Shown one piece after another: positions 9,101 through 18,605 of a stretch of DNA of 64,000 bases. A program made the position numbers and the translations under genes. This DNA comes from Symbiodinium natans (lineage: Eukaryota; Sar; Dinophyceae; Suessiales; Symbiodiniaceae). Under the pieces are notes generated by a model that saw only the letters and a list, made by a program, of their open reading frames with translations, did no database searches and was not told the origin of the DNA. The stretch spans positions 62,001 to 126,000 of the forward strand of contig CAJNDS010002539.1 in the NCBI GenBank assembly GCA_905221605.1. The letters are read 5' to 3'. How positions within the stretch are numbered: the first letter of the stretch is position 1; the number at the start of each line of letters is the position of its first letter.

Positions 9101-11916
9101 CTGAAACCTAGCTGTTAATGAGATTTATGATAAAGATCCTTAGATTCCGACTAGACAAGCCTTCCCAGGCAGCCAGCCCTTGCGCGGGCATTGGGGTGCT
9201 TTGCGGCCACTTGGGCCAGGTTGAGGTTAGGGAACGCACCCTGAGCATAGCGAAGGTAACGCACCCCTTGGTTCAGGAATCAAGGAATGGACCTGAAATC
9301 GCATTAAGGGTCCCCACACCATGTCAGTAATTATACTCATTACATGGAGGGGTGTATTCATTAAATTACGGGTTGTTGGGGTCTCTGGGAAAACAAAGGA
9401 GCATGCTGTGCCCAGCTGAGGTGGGGTACCCTGGGACCTCCAGCTCACAGATGCGATGCGTGATGTCCCGATTCTCTTCGTGGCCGGGGGATGCGACAGG
9501 ACAGTCTCGGCTGAGTGTAACCGTAAGGGTCCATGTACCTAGTAGGGAATACTTGGGCCTCACAGTACTTGCTACATAGGGACTTTGGGGCCCAAGTATA
9601 GAATAATTAGGTGCTTGGACCCTTAGGGTAATACCGTAACGGCCAGGGTGTGTAGTGGCAGGGTGTGTAGAGTTCAGGGGTTGGGAATGGGGCAATCGCG
9701 ACAATAAGTGTATGTTCTGAACGAACAACCCTAAGCCCGAAACCCTAAAAAGGCAGGGCCAAGGGAGGGATATGGAGGGATTCATCCTCGGTGGGTTGGC
9801 GAAGTCCTATTCCAGGGTTGAGGGTATAGAGTTTTGGGTGCAGAGTTTATAGGGTTTATGACATCAAGGCTGGCGAAGTCTCTTGGAAAAGGGTTTAGGG
9901 TTTTAGGAAGGCAAAGCTGTTCTAAGCACCTACGGCGCCCAAACGCGAAGAAATGCTTGCGAATGCATTGCCAGGACGGTCACAGCTGAAACAACCCGCG
10001 TGGCCAAGGATGGCAGATTGAAGACTTCCCACTCGGGTTTAATTGACTACTATGTGCTTATGAACCCCAAAAGAATAAAAAGTGTAATGCCTATATTACC
10101 CTTAATAAGGAAGAATATTTTTCGGGGTTCTTGAGCAAGTAATAGTTTTATGTAGGGCATCAGGGTTTTGTATGGGGCTTGTATACAATATCGAGGTCCT
10201 TGGATTTATTACCGGGACCTTAAGGGTAGTTCTGTTAGTTTAAGTGTTTGCTACTCATCGTGTACAAAGGGGTTACAGATGGATTTAGGGTTATGTGTGT
10301 ATTGGTGTATGGGTTGGGGGTACGTCTCATGGAATTCTTCGGCATGGGTTGACCATCGGGCACTCAACCCGACCGTGCTGTCTTTGTCTAGTATGTATCG
10401 AATAAGGGACGTGCGGAATCCTTCAAGCGGATGCGTAGGTGGATATAAACCTACTTCAGTAAGCCAAGCGGCAGGAGAGACTTCTTGAGCTGGGCATGCG
10501 ACGACTGCGCTACACGGAGTACCTTGACGTACTGGTTGGCACTTGGCCCTGGGCAGCTGTGGAATCTTCACTTACCTTGAATTCCTGTCAAGTCAAATCC
10601 CGGCAGAAGTAGCCTGACAGAAGAGTCGAGAAATGTCGCTCGCGTCGTTTTTTGGAGGGGCTGGAAAGTTGACGTGCCCATAACTCACAGCCTCGGAAGA
10701 AGGAACGGTCCTTCGGTCTCGCTCCAGAACTCCTTGTTTGTGCTTTTCTCATGTAGGGATGTTCTGGACAGGCAGCACACCCAGCACTATATACGCCGCG
10801 AAAGAAGAAGAGCCAACACAAATCAAAACCTTAAACCCTAAACCCTAAACCCCAAAAACCCTAAACCCCTAAACCCCTAAACCCGAAATCAAGTTCCATT
10901 CGATGCCTCTCGAGGCGCAGAGCTGCGATGATGGTGTTCCATTTCAGGTTTGTTTAGGGAATAGGGTTTAGGGTTTAAGGTTTAGGGTTTAGGGTTTAGG
11001 GCACTTCCCAAAGAGCCCTGAATACCCTTTAGTTAAGCAACATGCCTGAAACTATACAGGGGTTCTTAGTATGATTTAAGGTCTATGTTATTAATTCAGG
11101 GGTATTGGGCTCTCTGGGTTTGTGCATGTTGCAACCCGCCTTATCCCTTGGGATGTTCCCCCTTATACTAACAGGGATTATAGTACCCCCCCCCCCCCTA
11201 CTATAATCCCTAGACCCTAAACCCTAAACCCTTATCCCTCTTAAGGACTGTTAGTATAAGGGGAACATCCCGCCTTATCCCTGAAATGCCTGATGGGGTA
11301 TCTGCTGTCTGCTGGCTGGGGGGCCTGCTCAGGCTCCCCGAGCTGTCGCACGAGATTTCCGGCGAGGTGCTTTGACACCCTCAACACCAGAAAAGAAAGA
11401 TCCCAATACCCGTTCATGAAGGAAACTGCCCTAAATCTTACAAAGGATCCCCAAATGATTCAAGGTACACTCCTGAGTTGAAGGGGTATTGGGCTCCCTG
11501 GGCCAAAGTGTGAGGGTGCAGGCGGTGATTCGCGTGTCACGTAGACGCAGGCGGAGGGCCGCGACCTCTCAGTCCTGGTGCGTAGTCGAGTTCCTTCCGC
11601 TTTTGAGGGGTTGCAAGTTGGTGGGTTTCTTGTCTTGCAGCCCTACTGGTACCTACCAATCGTCTGGACCACATGAACCCTATCACGGTTTATGGTTCAT
11701 ATGCCCTAATAGGGTATGGGGCCCCAATCTTATATACATCTGATCCCCAAGGCAGTTTGCCAAGTGTCTGAAATCACGCATGTAAGCCTTCAACCGCAGC
11801 TCGCCAAAGCAGCAAAGGTAATCGAGCTCATGAAAGAGTTCCTTACCGCCTGTCTGCCAAGTCCACAAGCTCAGGCCGTTGACCCCCCCCCCCCCCCCCA
11901 AAGGTTTAGGGTTTAG
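6021..11916 (+). CDS. Acyl-protein thioesterase / carboxylesterase-like alpha/beta hydrolase, nine exons (gene span)
   Basis: The family removes acyl groups such as palmitate from cysteines of proteins, or hydrolyses lysophospholipids, in the cytosol. Exons seen: 6021-6113, 6337-6426, 6783-6812, 7614-7685, 8740-8841, 9444-9509, 10475-10528, 10894-10947 and 11800-11916. Read in order they show VVFLHGRGDTGH (oxyanion region), FWLPTAPR, TSWYETDG, the nucleophile elbow GFSQGS (catalytic Ser), ILFVAGGCD (catalytic Asp position), FHSMPLE (catalytic His position) and a final helix VIELMKEFL followed by LP. Order and spacing match acyl-protein thioesterases, which are usually about 230 residues. Every proposed intron is in phase 0, which supports the joins. 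The true N-terminus is not fixed; exons at 4748 and 5642 may precede. The family is clear from the motifs; the substrate is inference. Confidence 0.85.
6137..6250. mobile_element. Foldback F2b
   Basis: Left end CTTGGAGGTTCATGGGTA exact; within a thioesterase intron. Confidence 0.8.
6337..6426 (+). CDS. Thioesterase exon with FWLPTAPR motif
   Basis: Acceptor ttgcttttcag, 30 codons in phase 0 containing ARFWLPTAPRNQ, which corresponds to the family's P-x-AP segment before the SWFD motif. Donor GTTTCATC, a form related to GTTTAGGG. Confidence 0.8.
6783..6812 (+). CDS. Thioesterase micro-exon GRTSWYETDG
   Basis: Thirty bases, ten codons, matching the conserved SWF/YD segment. Acceptor gcaggcag; donor GC (GCAGGA). 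The GC donor is chosen because it keeps phase 0 into the next exon; a GT donor two bases earlier breaks the frame. Confidence 0.75.
6991..7321. repeat. CCCTAAA arrays in the 3' part of a thioesterase intron
   Basis: Arrays 6991-7053 and 7243-7321, the latter 11 perfect units. Confidence 0.95.
7165..7240. mobile_element. Foldback F4a, partial
   Basis: Right end TTTCGTAAACTCCC clear, left end decayed. Confidence 0.5.
7440..7590. repeat. AT and GTAT microsatellite
   Basis: AAAT, AT and ATGT/ACGT units before the thioesterase exon at 7614. Confidence 0.9.
7614..7685 (+). CDS. Thioesterase exon, amphipathic helix
   Basis: Codes LPEGQFDQRIYELRHQLL and continues to VQRL, the helix before the nucleophile strand in this family. 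Acceptor gtcgaaag in phase 0. The 3' edge is least certain: a GA donor after VQRL gives phase 0 into VAFAGFSQGS; reading on is open to 7691 and beyond. Confidence 0.7.
7721..7794. repeat. TTTAGGG array at the 5' part of a thioesterase intron
   Basis: About ten units just after exon 7614-7685. Confidence 0.95.
8675..8730. repeat. CCCTAAA array before the catalytic-Ser exon
   Basis: Ends ten bases before the acceptor. Confidence 0.95.
8740..8841 (+). CDS. Thioesterase exon with catalytic serine GFSQGS
   Basis: Thirty-four codons beginning VAFAGFSQGSMIAALAG. GFSQG is the hallmark nucleophile elbow of the acyl-protein thioesterase group. The exon directly follows a CCCTAAA array ending gcgaaag; donor GTGTGT. 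Confidence 0.85.
9444..9509 (+). CDS. Thioesterase exon with catalytic aspartate
   Basis: LTDAMRDVPILFVAGGCDRT corresponds to the strand and loop carrying the acid residue (usually HGxxDxxV). Acceptor cctccag; GC donor after TVS in phase 0, or GT donor after DRT, also phase 0. Confidence 0.75.
9523..9640. mobile_element. Foldback F13a
   Basis: GTAAGGGTCCATG ... TGGACCCTTAGGGTA ends are complementary. Confidence 0.6.
10046..10142. mobile_element. Foldback F5c
   Basis: GTGCTTATGAACCCCAAAAG ... CGGGGTTCTTGAGCAAGTA. Confidence 0.8.
10475..10528 (+). CDS. Thioesterase exon ERLLELG...YTEYLD
   Basis: Eighteen codons, ERLLELGMRRLRYTEYLD, the helix and strand that precede the catalytic His. Acceptor cggcag, donor GTACTG, both phase 0. 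Confidence 0.75.
10826..10886. repeat. CCCTAAA array before the catalytic-His exon
   Basis: Variants CCCCTAAA and CCCCAAA included; ends within ten bases of the acceptor. Confidence 0.95.
10894..10947 (+). CDS. Thioesterase exon with catalytic histidine
   Basis: Eighteen codons beginning FHSMPLEAQ, matching the family's H-S-x3-E block. The acceptor (aaatcaag) lies right after a CCCTAAA array, and the donor GTTTGTTTAGGG opens a TTTAGGG array. Confidence 0.8.
10948..11001. repeat. TTTAGGG array at a 5' splice site
   Basis: Begins at the donor of exon 10894-10947. Confidence 0.95.
11007..11118. mobile_element. Foldback F1a
   Basis: Ends CCCAAAGAGCCC and GGGCTCTCTGGG; flanked by TT on both sides (2-base target duplication). 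Confidence 0.85.
11150..11271. mobile_element. Foldback F3c with 13-base flanking repeats
   Basis: CCGCCTTATCCCT stands on both sides, as a target duplication would. CCCTAAA units lie inside at 11216-11233. Confidence 0.88.
11393..11502. mobile_element. Foldback F1l, diverged
   Basis: Right end TATTGGGCTCCCTGGG; left end reduced to ATCCCAATACCC. Confidence 0.65.
11800..11916 (+). CDS. Thioesterase last exon, C-terminal helix
   Basis: LAKAAKVIELMKEFLTACLP fits the final helix and the usual LP ending. Reading continues through a run of 17 C (Pro residues) into the first telomeric units, where the stop codon TAG falls at 11914-11916. A further splice before the C-run cannot be excluded. Confidence 0.7.
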   Translation, partial: LAKAAKVIELMKEFLTACLPSPQAQAVDPPPPPQRFRV

Positions 11917-12476
11917 GGTTTAGGGTTGTAGAGGCGGAGCCGGCCTTTTGGGCCCTGGTCCGTCCTTGCTACGCGTGTCTGGGGCCGGCACCCCCATAGA
12001 AAGATTGGGGAGTAGCGAGCCCATGGTGTAGGGCTTAGGGTTTAGGGTTTAGGGTTTAGGGTTCAGGGTTTAGGGTGTGAATCCCTTCCCGTGCAAGGGT
12101 TAAAGGACTTGAGACGGCCTGAGGTTGGCACCTCAGGGGGGAGGCAGTTCAGGCCAAGGCACCAGTAGTTGTCCCGTGGGGTCCAAGTCCAACACTCAAC
12201 ATTGTTACCCTAAATCCTAAACCCTAAACCCTGAACCCTGGGGGGGATTCATCTTTTGGCAGCGTCGAGCAGGGGAGGAGGTTGAGAACATCTTTTGATC
12301 GGGCGAATGCCCCCTGTGATGGCTGTAGGGAGGCTACCAGAAGCCCCACACTGCCCAATTATTATCCCAAACTGGAACCCGACTGTAGATTCTGCAGATT
12401 CCCTCTCACCCCCAAACGCATTCTTCCTGGTGGTTTCCTTGCCCACGTACATGAAAAGAACGCCCCGGCCTCCCAA

Positions 12477-12535
12477 GGTTTAGGGTTTAGGGTTTAGGGT
12501 TTAGGGTTTAGGGTTTAGGGTTTAGGGTTTAGGGC
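12477..12535. repeat. TTTAGGG array
   Basis: Eight perfect units. Confidence 0.97.
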
Positions 12536-12654
12536 CCCCACCACCAAGTTGCAAAAAGGGCCCCCACCACCGACAGTTGCTCTTCAGGCAGGCCAAATGC
12601 ACATTCCTGAAGGGATGCAGGCGGGGCGAGGAGCTGCCTCCATGAATGTATGGG

Positions 12655-12790
12655 GGGTGAGAATAGATACCAATAGTGTTCTCTTATTGGGTTTAGGGTT
12701 GTTTTGGGTCTTGAGTTTAGGGCCTATAATCCCTTTACCATTATACTAGAATAACCCCGCCAAAACCCTTTTCTAATTCTTCAGGCCCCT
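12655..12790. mobile_element. Foldback F9a
   Basis: F9 right part: AATAACCCC...AAAACCC, TTCTAATT, TTCAGGCCC. Confidence 0.6.
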
Positions 12791-13019
12791 CCATTATGCG
12801 GCTTGCGGCAGCCCCTTGACAGCTGGTCCTCGACACTTCTCTCTGGTATATTGATACCTACGGCCCAATATTATGTTGTTTTACGGGCCGTTGGTATTAA
12901 TATATAGTATATACATGTGTATATATATATATGTATATATGTATGGGCCAGGCAATGATCTTTAGTACTTGTGTGAGCCTACCGGCTCGGAATTCGTGCT
13001 CCTTTGTGCTGCACGGGAG

Positions 13020-13082
13020 GTCTTCCTCCTCGATGCGCCCGACGGCACTGACAACCGCGGGGTGGTCGAGCCTTGTCCTGCG
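13020..13082 (+). CDS. Candidate exon VFLLDAPDGTDNRG
   Basis: Acceptor cacgggag, open frame VFLLDAPDGTDNRGVVEPC, then a TTTAGGG array at once. Protein-like but unassigned; may belong to the cyclin gene downstream. Confidence 0.35.
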
Positions 13083-13374
13083 ATTTTAGGGTTTAGGGTT
13101 TGTTTCGGGTTTAGGGGTTAGGGTTTAGGGTTCAGGGTTCAGGGTTTAGGGTTTGTTTTGGGTTTAGGGTTTGGTCCAAGCCAGCTGCTGGTGACCGGGA
13201 ATTTGGTGTCGTTACTGTGTAAGCAAAGCTTCTTTGGATCTCCGCCATTCAAGGCTCGTATGTAGTACAAGCTGTCTGCGCATGTGTGCAGTAGTTGGGA
13301 GGTCTTCATCAGTCGGGGTGTTCGGAACCCGTGGTCCCCAACACAAGGGCATGCGTGGGCTATATTACATTCTA

Positions 13375-13572
13375 CATACATGGTGCGTACACGTGCTTGC
13401 ATATTGCTCACTGAGTGCTTATCGTCCTTACATGATGCGTACATAGTACTCACACGGTGCTCACATGACGTTTTGCCTCTTATCACGTGGTGCTTACATG
13501 GTGCTTTATACCCTGCTTACATGGTGCTTTCATGGTGCTTACATCGTGCTTACATCGTGCTTACATAGTATC
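13375..13572. repeat. Degenerate 12-base tandem repeat GTGCTTACATGG
   Basis: About 12 diverged units, clearest at 13485-13570, with ACATGGTGCTT and ACATCGTGCTT variants. Confidence 0.8.
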
Positions 13573-13751
13573 CCGATGCTGTGCAACTTGCGTGGTACTT
13601 CCGAGGCACTTACAAGTGATTCCCATATCGGGACTTACGCCAGAAATTACAACACGAATCTGTAGAAGTCTCTGCGTGCAGCAGTCTGACCTTACATCAT
13701 GACCTCCAGTTCTGCTCCTTACAGCCTGCTTATATGCATGTCTAAGCAGAG

Positions 13752-13993
13752 GCTACCCTAAACCCTAAGCCCTAAGCCCTAAGCCCTAAGCCCTAAACCC
13801 GAAACCCAAAGCAGGAAGTAGCGCCTTGCTCGTGGAGCGTCTGCTCCCTCACATATGAACGACACCACTTTACGATTCACCTGCATCCTCCTCTTCTATT
13901 TGCCTACTAGTAGAGTAGGTAACCTTACCCTAAACCCTAAACCCTAAACCCTAAACCCTAAACCCTAAACCCTAAACCCTAAACCCTAAACCC
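13752..13993. repeat. CCCTAAG / CCCTAAA arrays
   Basis: First array (13752-13806) has a run of CCCTAAG units; the second (13924-13993) is perfect CCCTAAA. Confidence 0.95.
13815..13855 (+). CDS. Candidate exon SSALLVERLLPHI
   Basis: Follows a CCCTAAA-type array ending in aaagcag. The frame SSALLVERLLPHI ends at TGA. Helix-like, unassigned. Confidence 0.3.
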
Positions 13994-14249
13994 CCAAGAC
14001 TCTTTTTGGGGTCGAAGGCGCACCCCAAGTTCTAGCTCAAACCCAGAGACTCCACTGCCCCTGTGCTAAAGGTTTGCGTAGCCTAATCCCCTTAGAATCC
14101 CCTTATAGTAGTAGAGTAGGTAACCTTTAACCTTTTTGGGGTAGTCTAATCCCCTTATAATCCCAAAGGTTCACAGGTTACTGGACAACTAGGTTTGGGG
14201 AATCGCTCGGCGCATTACCTACCGACTTGATCTTCCTTTGGGACGGTTT

Positions 14250-14360
14250 ATACTAGGACCCAGGGTGGGCCGCTTATTGCTTGTTTTAGGGTTCAGGTCC
14301 CTTGGAAGACCAAAAAAGAGCACCCTTTGCGTTCCCAGGTTTACTCCTTGGGTCTAGCAT
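14250..14360. mobile_element. Foldback F6b
   Basis: ACTAGGACCCAGGGTGG ... TTACTCCTTGGGTCTAG. Confidence 0.75.
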
Positions 14361-14750
14361 ACTTTCCTGTATTGCGTTTAAGAGGATTGCATTAGGCCAC
14401 TTCTCAAAATCATGGTTTTCTTTTGGGTGCCGTAAATATTCGGGGCCCCCTGAGAGTACTAATCCCACAAGGACATCCTAGCTTAAGACCCCTGCACCCT
14501 AAACCCTAAACACCCTGTAAGCAGGATGACATCAGGTGGTGAGGGACAACCATCTACTAGTAGCGTCCTGTGCTTCCCTCGGTTCGGCTGTTTGGGTGGA
14601 AGTGATCGCAGTATACTGTTCGTAATTCTGCTTGTGGTTGTGAAGCTTGGGAGGTTCTGGTAGCCTTGTTCATGACCAATGCCTTGTGCTTCTCACTTGA
14701 CCGAAACTTCTTGACCCTAAACCCTAAACCCTAAACCCTAGTTGTGAGAG

Positions 14751-14819
14751 TCGAAACCCCATGCAAGCTGAAGCAGTCCCTTCCATCCAAGGAGGGCTTC
14801 GAGGAAGGCGCCGAAAGGT
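14751..14819 (+). CDS. Candidate exon upstream of the cyclin gene
   Basis: Acceptor gttgtgag after a CCCTAAA array. Two frames are open: one reads KLKQSLPSKEGFEEGAERY, the other begins MQAEAVPSIQGG and ends at a canonical CCGAAAG/GTACTG donor at 14818. The frame is undecided. Confidence 0.4.
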
Positions 14820-14858
14820 ACTGGATTCGGACCGCTTGCTGGGACGTAGCCACACACA

Positions 14859-14912
14859 AGGGTTTAGGGTTTAGGGTTCAGGGTTTAGGGTTTAGGGTTT
14901 AGGGTTTAGGGT
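14859..14912. repeat. TTTAGGG array
   Basis: Follows candidate exon 14751-14819; runs into (GT)n. Confidence 0.95.
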
Positions 14913-15114
14913 GTGTGTGTGTGTGTGTTTGGTATTATGTGTCGGCATCTACATACATCATACGTCTTATTTGTACTTGTTGTTCTGTATTGGGGGTGGG
15001 GGGGGGGGGGGCTTTTGGCACTTTTCAGGGCATGCTTAGTCATTGTCGTGGCTTGGAGGCCCCCCCAGGCTCCTAAACCTAGTACAGGGGAGCTGAGTTT
15101 GCGCGTGGGAGCTT

Positions 15115-15276
15115 GGGATGTTCCCCCTTATACGAAAAGTCCTTACTAGGGAGTATAGTACCCCCTAAACCCTAAACCCCCAGTCCTTACTAGGGAGTAT
15201 AGTACCCCCTAAACCCTAAACCCCTAAACTACTATAATGCCTAGTAAGGACTGTTAGGTAAACGGGGGAACATCCC
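15115..15276. mobile_element. Foldback F3d with doubled half and telomeric units
   Basis: The segment AGTCCTTACTAGGGAGTATA occurs twice, each followed by CCCTAAACCCC. Confidence 0.85.
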
Positions 15277-15326
15277 AAAGGCTGGACCATGATGTGAGTT
15301 CGTCTTTTGCTCCGTGTGTGGCCCAG

Positions 15327-15427
15327 GGTTTCGGGATTAGGGGTTTAGGGTTTAAGGTTTAGGGTTTAGGGTTTAGGGTTTAGGGTTTAGGGTTTAGAAA
15401 AGGGGTTTAGGGTTTAGGGTTTAGGGC
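15327..15427. repeat. TTTAGGG array
   Basis: About 12 units with one break; a further short array lies at 15526-15559. Confidence 0.95.
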
Positions 15428-15559
15428 CAAACAGGAAACATGTAGTGCCCTGCGATGGTTTTTGTGTGCGTGAGAGAGCGCGTTAGAAGGCTTTAACATC
15501 CCGTATTGCTTGAATCTTGCTGGGGGTTTAGGGTTTAGAGTTTAGGGTTTAGGGTGTAG

Positions 15560-15646
15560 GGAGCTGGCCAACATCATGAGGATGCTTGGCGGCGAACGAA
15601 GGCTGCTCCCCGCTTCGGACTTCGTCCAGAGAGCTCTGGCAGCATG
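15560..15646 (+). CDS. Candidate exon ELANIMRMLGGERRLLPASD
   Basis: Acceptor gggtgtag after a TTTAGGG array. The frame ELANIMRMLGGERRLLPASD continues FVQRALAA before a stop. It lies 160 bases before the cyclin exon, separated by a G-run and a GTA microsatellite. Probably the preceding exon of that gene. Confidence 0.45.
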
Positions 15647-15661
15647 AGTTACCTACTTCAT

Positions 15662-15684
15662 GGGGGGGGGGGGGGGGGGGGGGG

Positions 15685-15745
<61 letters not shown>

Positions 15746-15765
15746 CAGTAGTAGTAGCAGTAGGA
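15662..15765. repeat. G-run (24) and (GTA)n microsatellite
   Basis: Run of G at 15662-15685 followed by about 27 GTA/GCA units, in the intron before the cyclin exon. Confidence 0.95.
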
Positions 15766-15808
15766 GCAGTACAAGGCTCAAGGTGAGTGCATCTAGGATA
15801 CTTCGGAG

Positions 15809-16837
15809 CTCCACTTCGCATCTGCCGGGGTACCGAGCCACGTCTACTTGCTCATCATGGAGGCCGCGACCGGCCGCTTGCTCTCCGAGCCAGTCCAGGA
15901 CCAAGACACCAAGTACGTGCCGATGGTCATCTCCGAGAACATAGAGGAGGAGCTTCATCGCCGGGGCGCTTCCTCCGACACGATCGATAACCTCAAAGAG
16001 GATGACGAGATGACGCATCTGCCGATGCCGTCGATGTCGCTCGACGGATCAATTCGTCCCTATGCTTTGCGCTGCATTTCCCACCTGCTTCGGGCGTATA
16101 CTTCGGATCAGGGCATGTGGTTTCACGCGGCCCTGCTTCTTGATCGCTTCGCAGCAAGCAACAGCTTTCGCTTGGAACAGCTGCCGCTGACTTGCGTGAG
16201 CTCAGCGAGCCTTGCCTTGAAGTGCTCATCCGCGAGGCCCTTTGCAAGCCAAGGCTCGCGTTGGATGATCTTGATCAAGGACTTTGCCGAGTGGTTGGAG
16301 TCCACCCAGAACTGCGTGACTTCTGAAGTGTCCAGCGAGGCACTCGCGCTGCACGAGAGGACGGTTCTTGAGGCGCTCGCTTGGCATGTGGGAGCCGCCT
16401 GTGTTGAGCAGTGGTACGTTGCTTACTTCACTCGCTTTGAATGCATGGTGGGTCAGGAGTTCCAAGCTCCTATCCTGCAGATGCGAGCCACGTTTAGGCT
16501 GTTCGCGCGCACTGTGGTGTTGTGCTTCCCAGCGTCTCCAATGCTTAGCCCTGGCAAGCTGGCCACAGGACTGTTCAGCCTGAGCTTTGTGTATGTGGGC
16601 CTGCTGCCAATGGCCAGCCTCAAGCCGCCGACCATGTGTGCAGCAGAGTGGGGCGCGCTTTTTGCGGCGACTCCTCCAGGCCAGCAGCCTCCATGCTCTT
16701 GTCTGCAGGCTGAGACAATGAGGCTTATGGACGTGCTCTGCCTGGTCGTCAAGGAAGAGCCGGATGACATCCGCGCCTGGTCAAGGCATGCACTGGAAGC
16801 CTTGGGCGAAAGTTTTCGGCAACTTAGCATCTTCCAA
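15809..16837 (+). CDS. Cyclin-box protein
   Basis: Cyclins bind and activate cyclin-dependent kinases; the group here cannot be told. An open frame runs from a likely acceptor at 15808 (ttcggag); ATG at 15857 is the first Met. Numbered from that Met, residues about 67-195 look like a cyclin N-box: YALRCISHLLRAYTSDQG, then HAALLLDRFAASN (the conserved DRF), LTCVSSASLALKCSSA, and HERTVLEALAWHVGAAC. A second helical part follows to about residue 325. The frame stays open to 17347, but a run of 14 G at 16843-16856 and a GTTGAG donor at 16838 suggest the exon ends near 16837; the tail after the G-run reads less like protein. No ATG-to-stop gene is certain because upstream exons probably exist. Confidence 0.7.
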
Positions 16838-17954
16838 GTTGAGGGGGGGGGGGGGGCAATAGCTAGATTCCTCGCTCGATATTCAAAGTGGGGTGGAAGG
16901 CTGCAACAATTGCATGTTTGGGTCTTGCGAAGCAGATACTTTGGTTGGTTTCAGTCGCATCTTGAGGAATATGGGGTAGCTTGTCCCTCCTCAGTCTTGC
17001 AATGTTTTGGTGAACTCTTGAGTATTGTGAGCGTTGGACGGCTTCAGAATCTCAGCTGTTGCAGAGCACGAAACACAGTGCTCAGCAAGAAGCTTCAGAT
17101 CCTGGTGTGTAGCTCAGACAGACCAGATGGTGGGGCCCCGAAGCGTTTGGAAACCGACCACCAGGCCCAGGAAATCCCAGAATTGCTTTGCTTGAGAGAT
17201 CTAGAACCACCATCTGGATCACGGAAGCCCCGGAGAGTGTGCGGCTTGGGACTTCGACCACACTCGCCAAGCAAGGATTGCGTGACGGCCCAATTTGGTT
17301 TCAAGTTTTATGCTCGGATGATAAGCCATATCATAAGCCCTGAGTAATTAGTTGCCAGCGCTGATCTGCGAGACTTGCTGCTGGGCATGTATCTTTGATT
17401 TCGCAAGATGAGGCACAAGTGCCTCCTTCAGTTTCAGCAGCACTCCGCACGGAGCGTTCGCACCACCTAGGAGATGTCTGCATTCCGAATCCACAGCGGC
17501 TTCGCGATTTTTTGTGATTCTGTCCCCTACTCGATTGGTCAGGTCATATGATGATGCTGCTATGCTCTCTGCTGTTGCTTTGCATACCTGAAGATCGAGG
17601 TTCGCTCATTCACGCGGATTCACGTAGAACGTCTGGTTCATTTGTAGTAGTTGCCAGCTTTGCATTGCCGGCGGCACCTCAGCTGGATTCTATGCAACTG
17701 CTATGCAACTTCTGAACTCTTTGTGCTTGTGATGGCCAATGCCCAGGTCTTAGTCCAGAACGCGCAGGGGCAATCTGCGGCGTCACTTGCAACTGCGTTG
17801 TGTCAAAGATTTTCTTGGGTCTGTACCCTGTGAACCTGCAGTGCGTCCGAAAGAGGTCAGCTAGGCGGGTGGCGAAACCAATCGCGCAGGAGCAGTGAGA
17901 AAAACAGACCGCAGGAGTGCAAGCATGGTCGAGATTCCGTGCACGATGTTCTTC

Positions 17955-18180
17955 TCAAGGGACTAAAGGAGGGACCCTTATAACTTCTTAGGGACCCTTT
18001 AGGGGTTATTCAGGGGCTACTTAGTTATATATATATATATAGATATACATATACACACACACATATATATATATATACAGATATACATGGGATTATATAA
18101 AGGTACAAAAGATGGGGGTTATATAGGGGAATAAGATTAAGGGTCGCCTTCTAGGGTTCCCTCCTTGTACCCCTTAATCT
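17955..18180. mobile_element. Repeat F14b with AT core
   Basis: Shares GGGTTATATAGGGGAATAAG and GGGGCTACTTAG with F14a. Confidence 0.65.
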
Positions 18181-18196
18181 TCTGCACTTATAGATT

Positions 18197-18315
18197 GGAA
18201 TGCTCCCCTTATACGAATAGTCCTTGATAGGGATTAAAGTACGCCCTAAATAGGGATTATAGTACCCCCTAGTAGAATCCCCATTAAGGCCTGTTAGTAT
18301 AGGGGGGAACATCCC
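18197..18315. mobile_element. Foldback F3e
   Basis: GGAATGCTCCCCTTATACGA ... GGGGGGAACATCCC. Confidence 0.85.
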
Positions 18316-18361
18316 AACTTACACCTTAAACCCTGAACCCTGAACCCTAAACCCGTGCAAG

Positions 18362-18443
18362 CTGCTTCGCAAGGTCTGCAGGTGCAATTGCTCCAAGCTG
18401 GCTTCGGCGAGAGTCCAGGCGAGGCGAGAGGAAACTACCCTGA
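18362..18443 (+). CDS. Candidate exon of an unidentified gene
   Basis: CCCTAAA array, then acceptor cgtgcaag, then an open frame ASQGLQVQLLQAGFGESPGE, then donor GTTTAGGG opening a telomeric array. Splice context is strong; the protein is unrecognised and a second frame is also open. Confidence 0.4.
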
Positions 18444-18504
18444 GTTTAGGGTTTAGGGTTGAGGGTTGAGGGTTGAGGGTTTAGGGAATATAAGGGTTGG
18501 AAAG

Positions 18505-18605
18505 CAAGTATCCCCCTATGGTTTCTAGGGAATAACACTACAATAGCCCCCAAAACCCCGTTCTAAATCTTAAGACCCTTATGTCGCCCTAGACGACCTG
18601 ATGCC
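18505..18605. mobile_element. Foldback F9b
   Basis: Shares CAAAACCCCGTTCTAA with the other F9 copies. Confidence 0.55.

Larger units (their letters stand above)
11917..13019. other. Unassigned intergenic or intronic stretch
   Basis: TTTAGGG arrays at 12030-12075 and 12477-12535, foldback F9a and an AT microsatellite at 12905-12945. The open frames around 12249-12497 on both strands show no motif. Confidence 0.5.
16838..18361. other. Region downstream of the cyclin exon
   Basis: The G-run, then an open but weakly protein-like tail to 17347, then unassigned sequence. Foldback F14b with an AT dinucleotide core lies at 17955-18180 and F3e at 18197-18315. No further gene recognised. Confidence 0.5.

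Noticed and set aside
9366-9785. 139-codon minus-strand ORF over the thioesterase Asp exon
   Set aside because: The plus strand here gives the family's strand-loop motif in phase with neighbouring exons; the minus frame runs through foldback F13a.
12249-12497. Overlapping ORFs on both strands
   Set aside because: Neither frame shows a domain or convincing splice sites; the plus frames end in a TTTAGGG array.
16453-16830. Minus-strand ORFs opposite the cyclin exon
   Set aside because: Shadows of the long plus-strand frame, which carries the cyclin box.
17095-17347. Tail of the long cyclin frame as certain coding sequence
   Set aside because: It lies after a 14-base G-run and a GT donor and looks less protein-like; kept only as a possibility.
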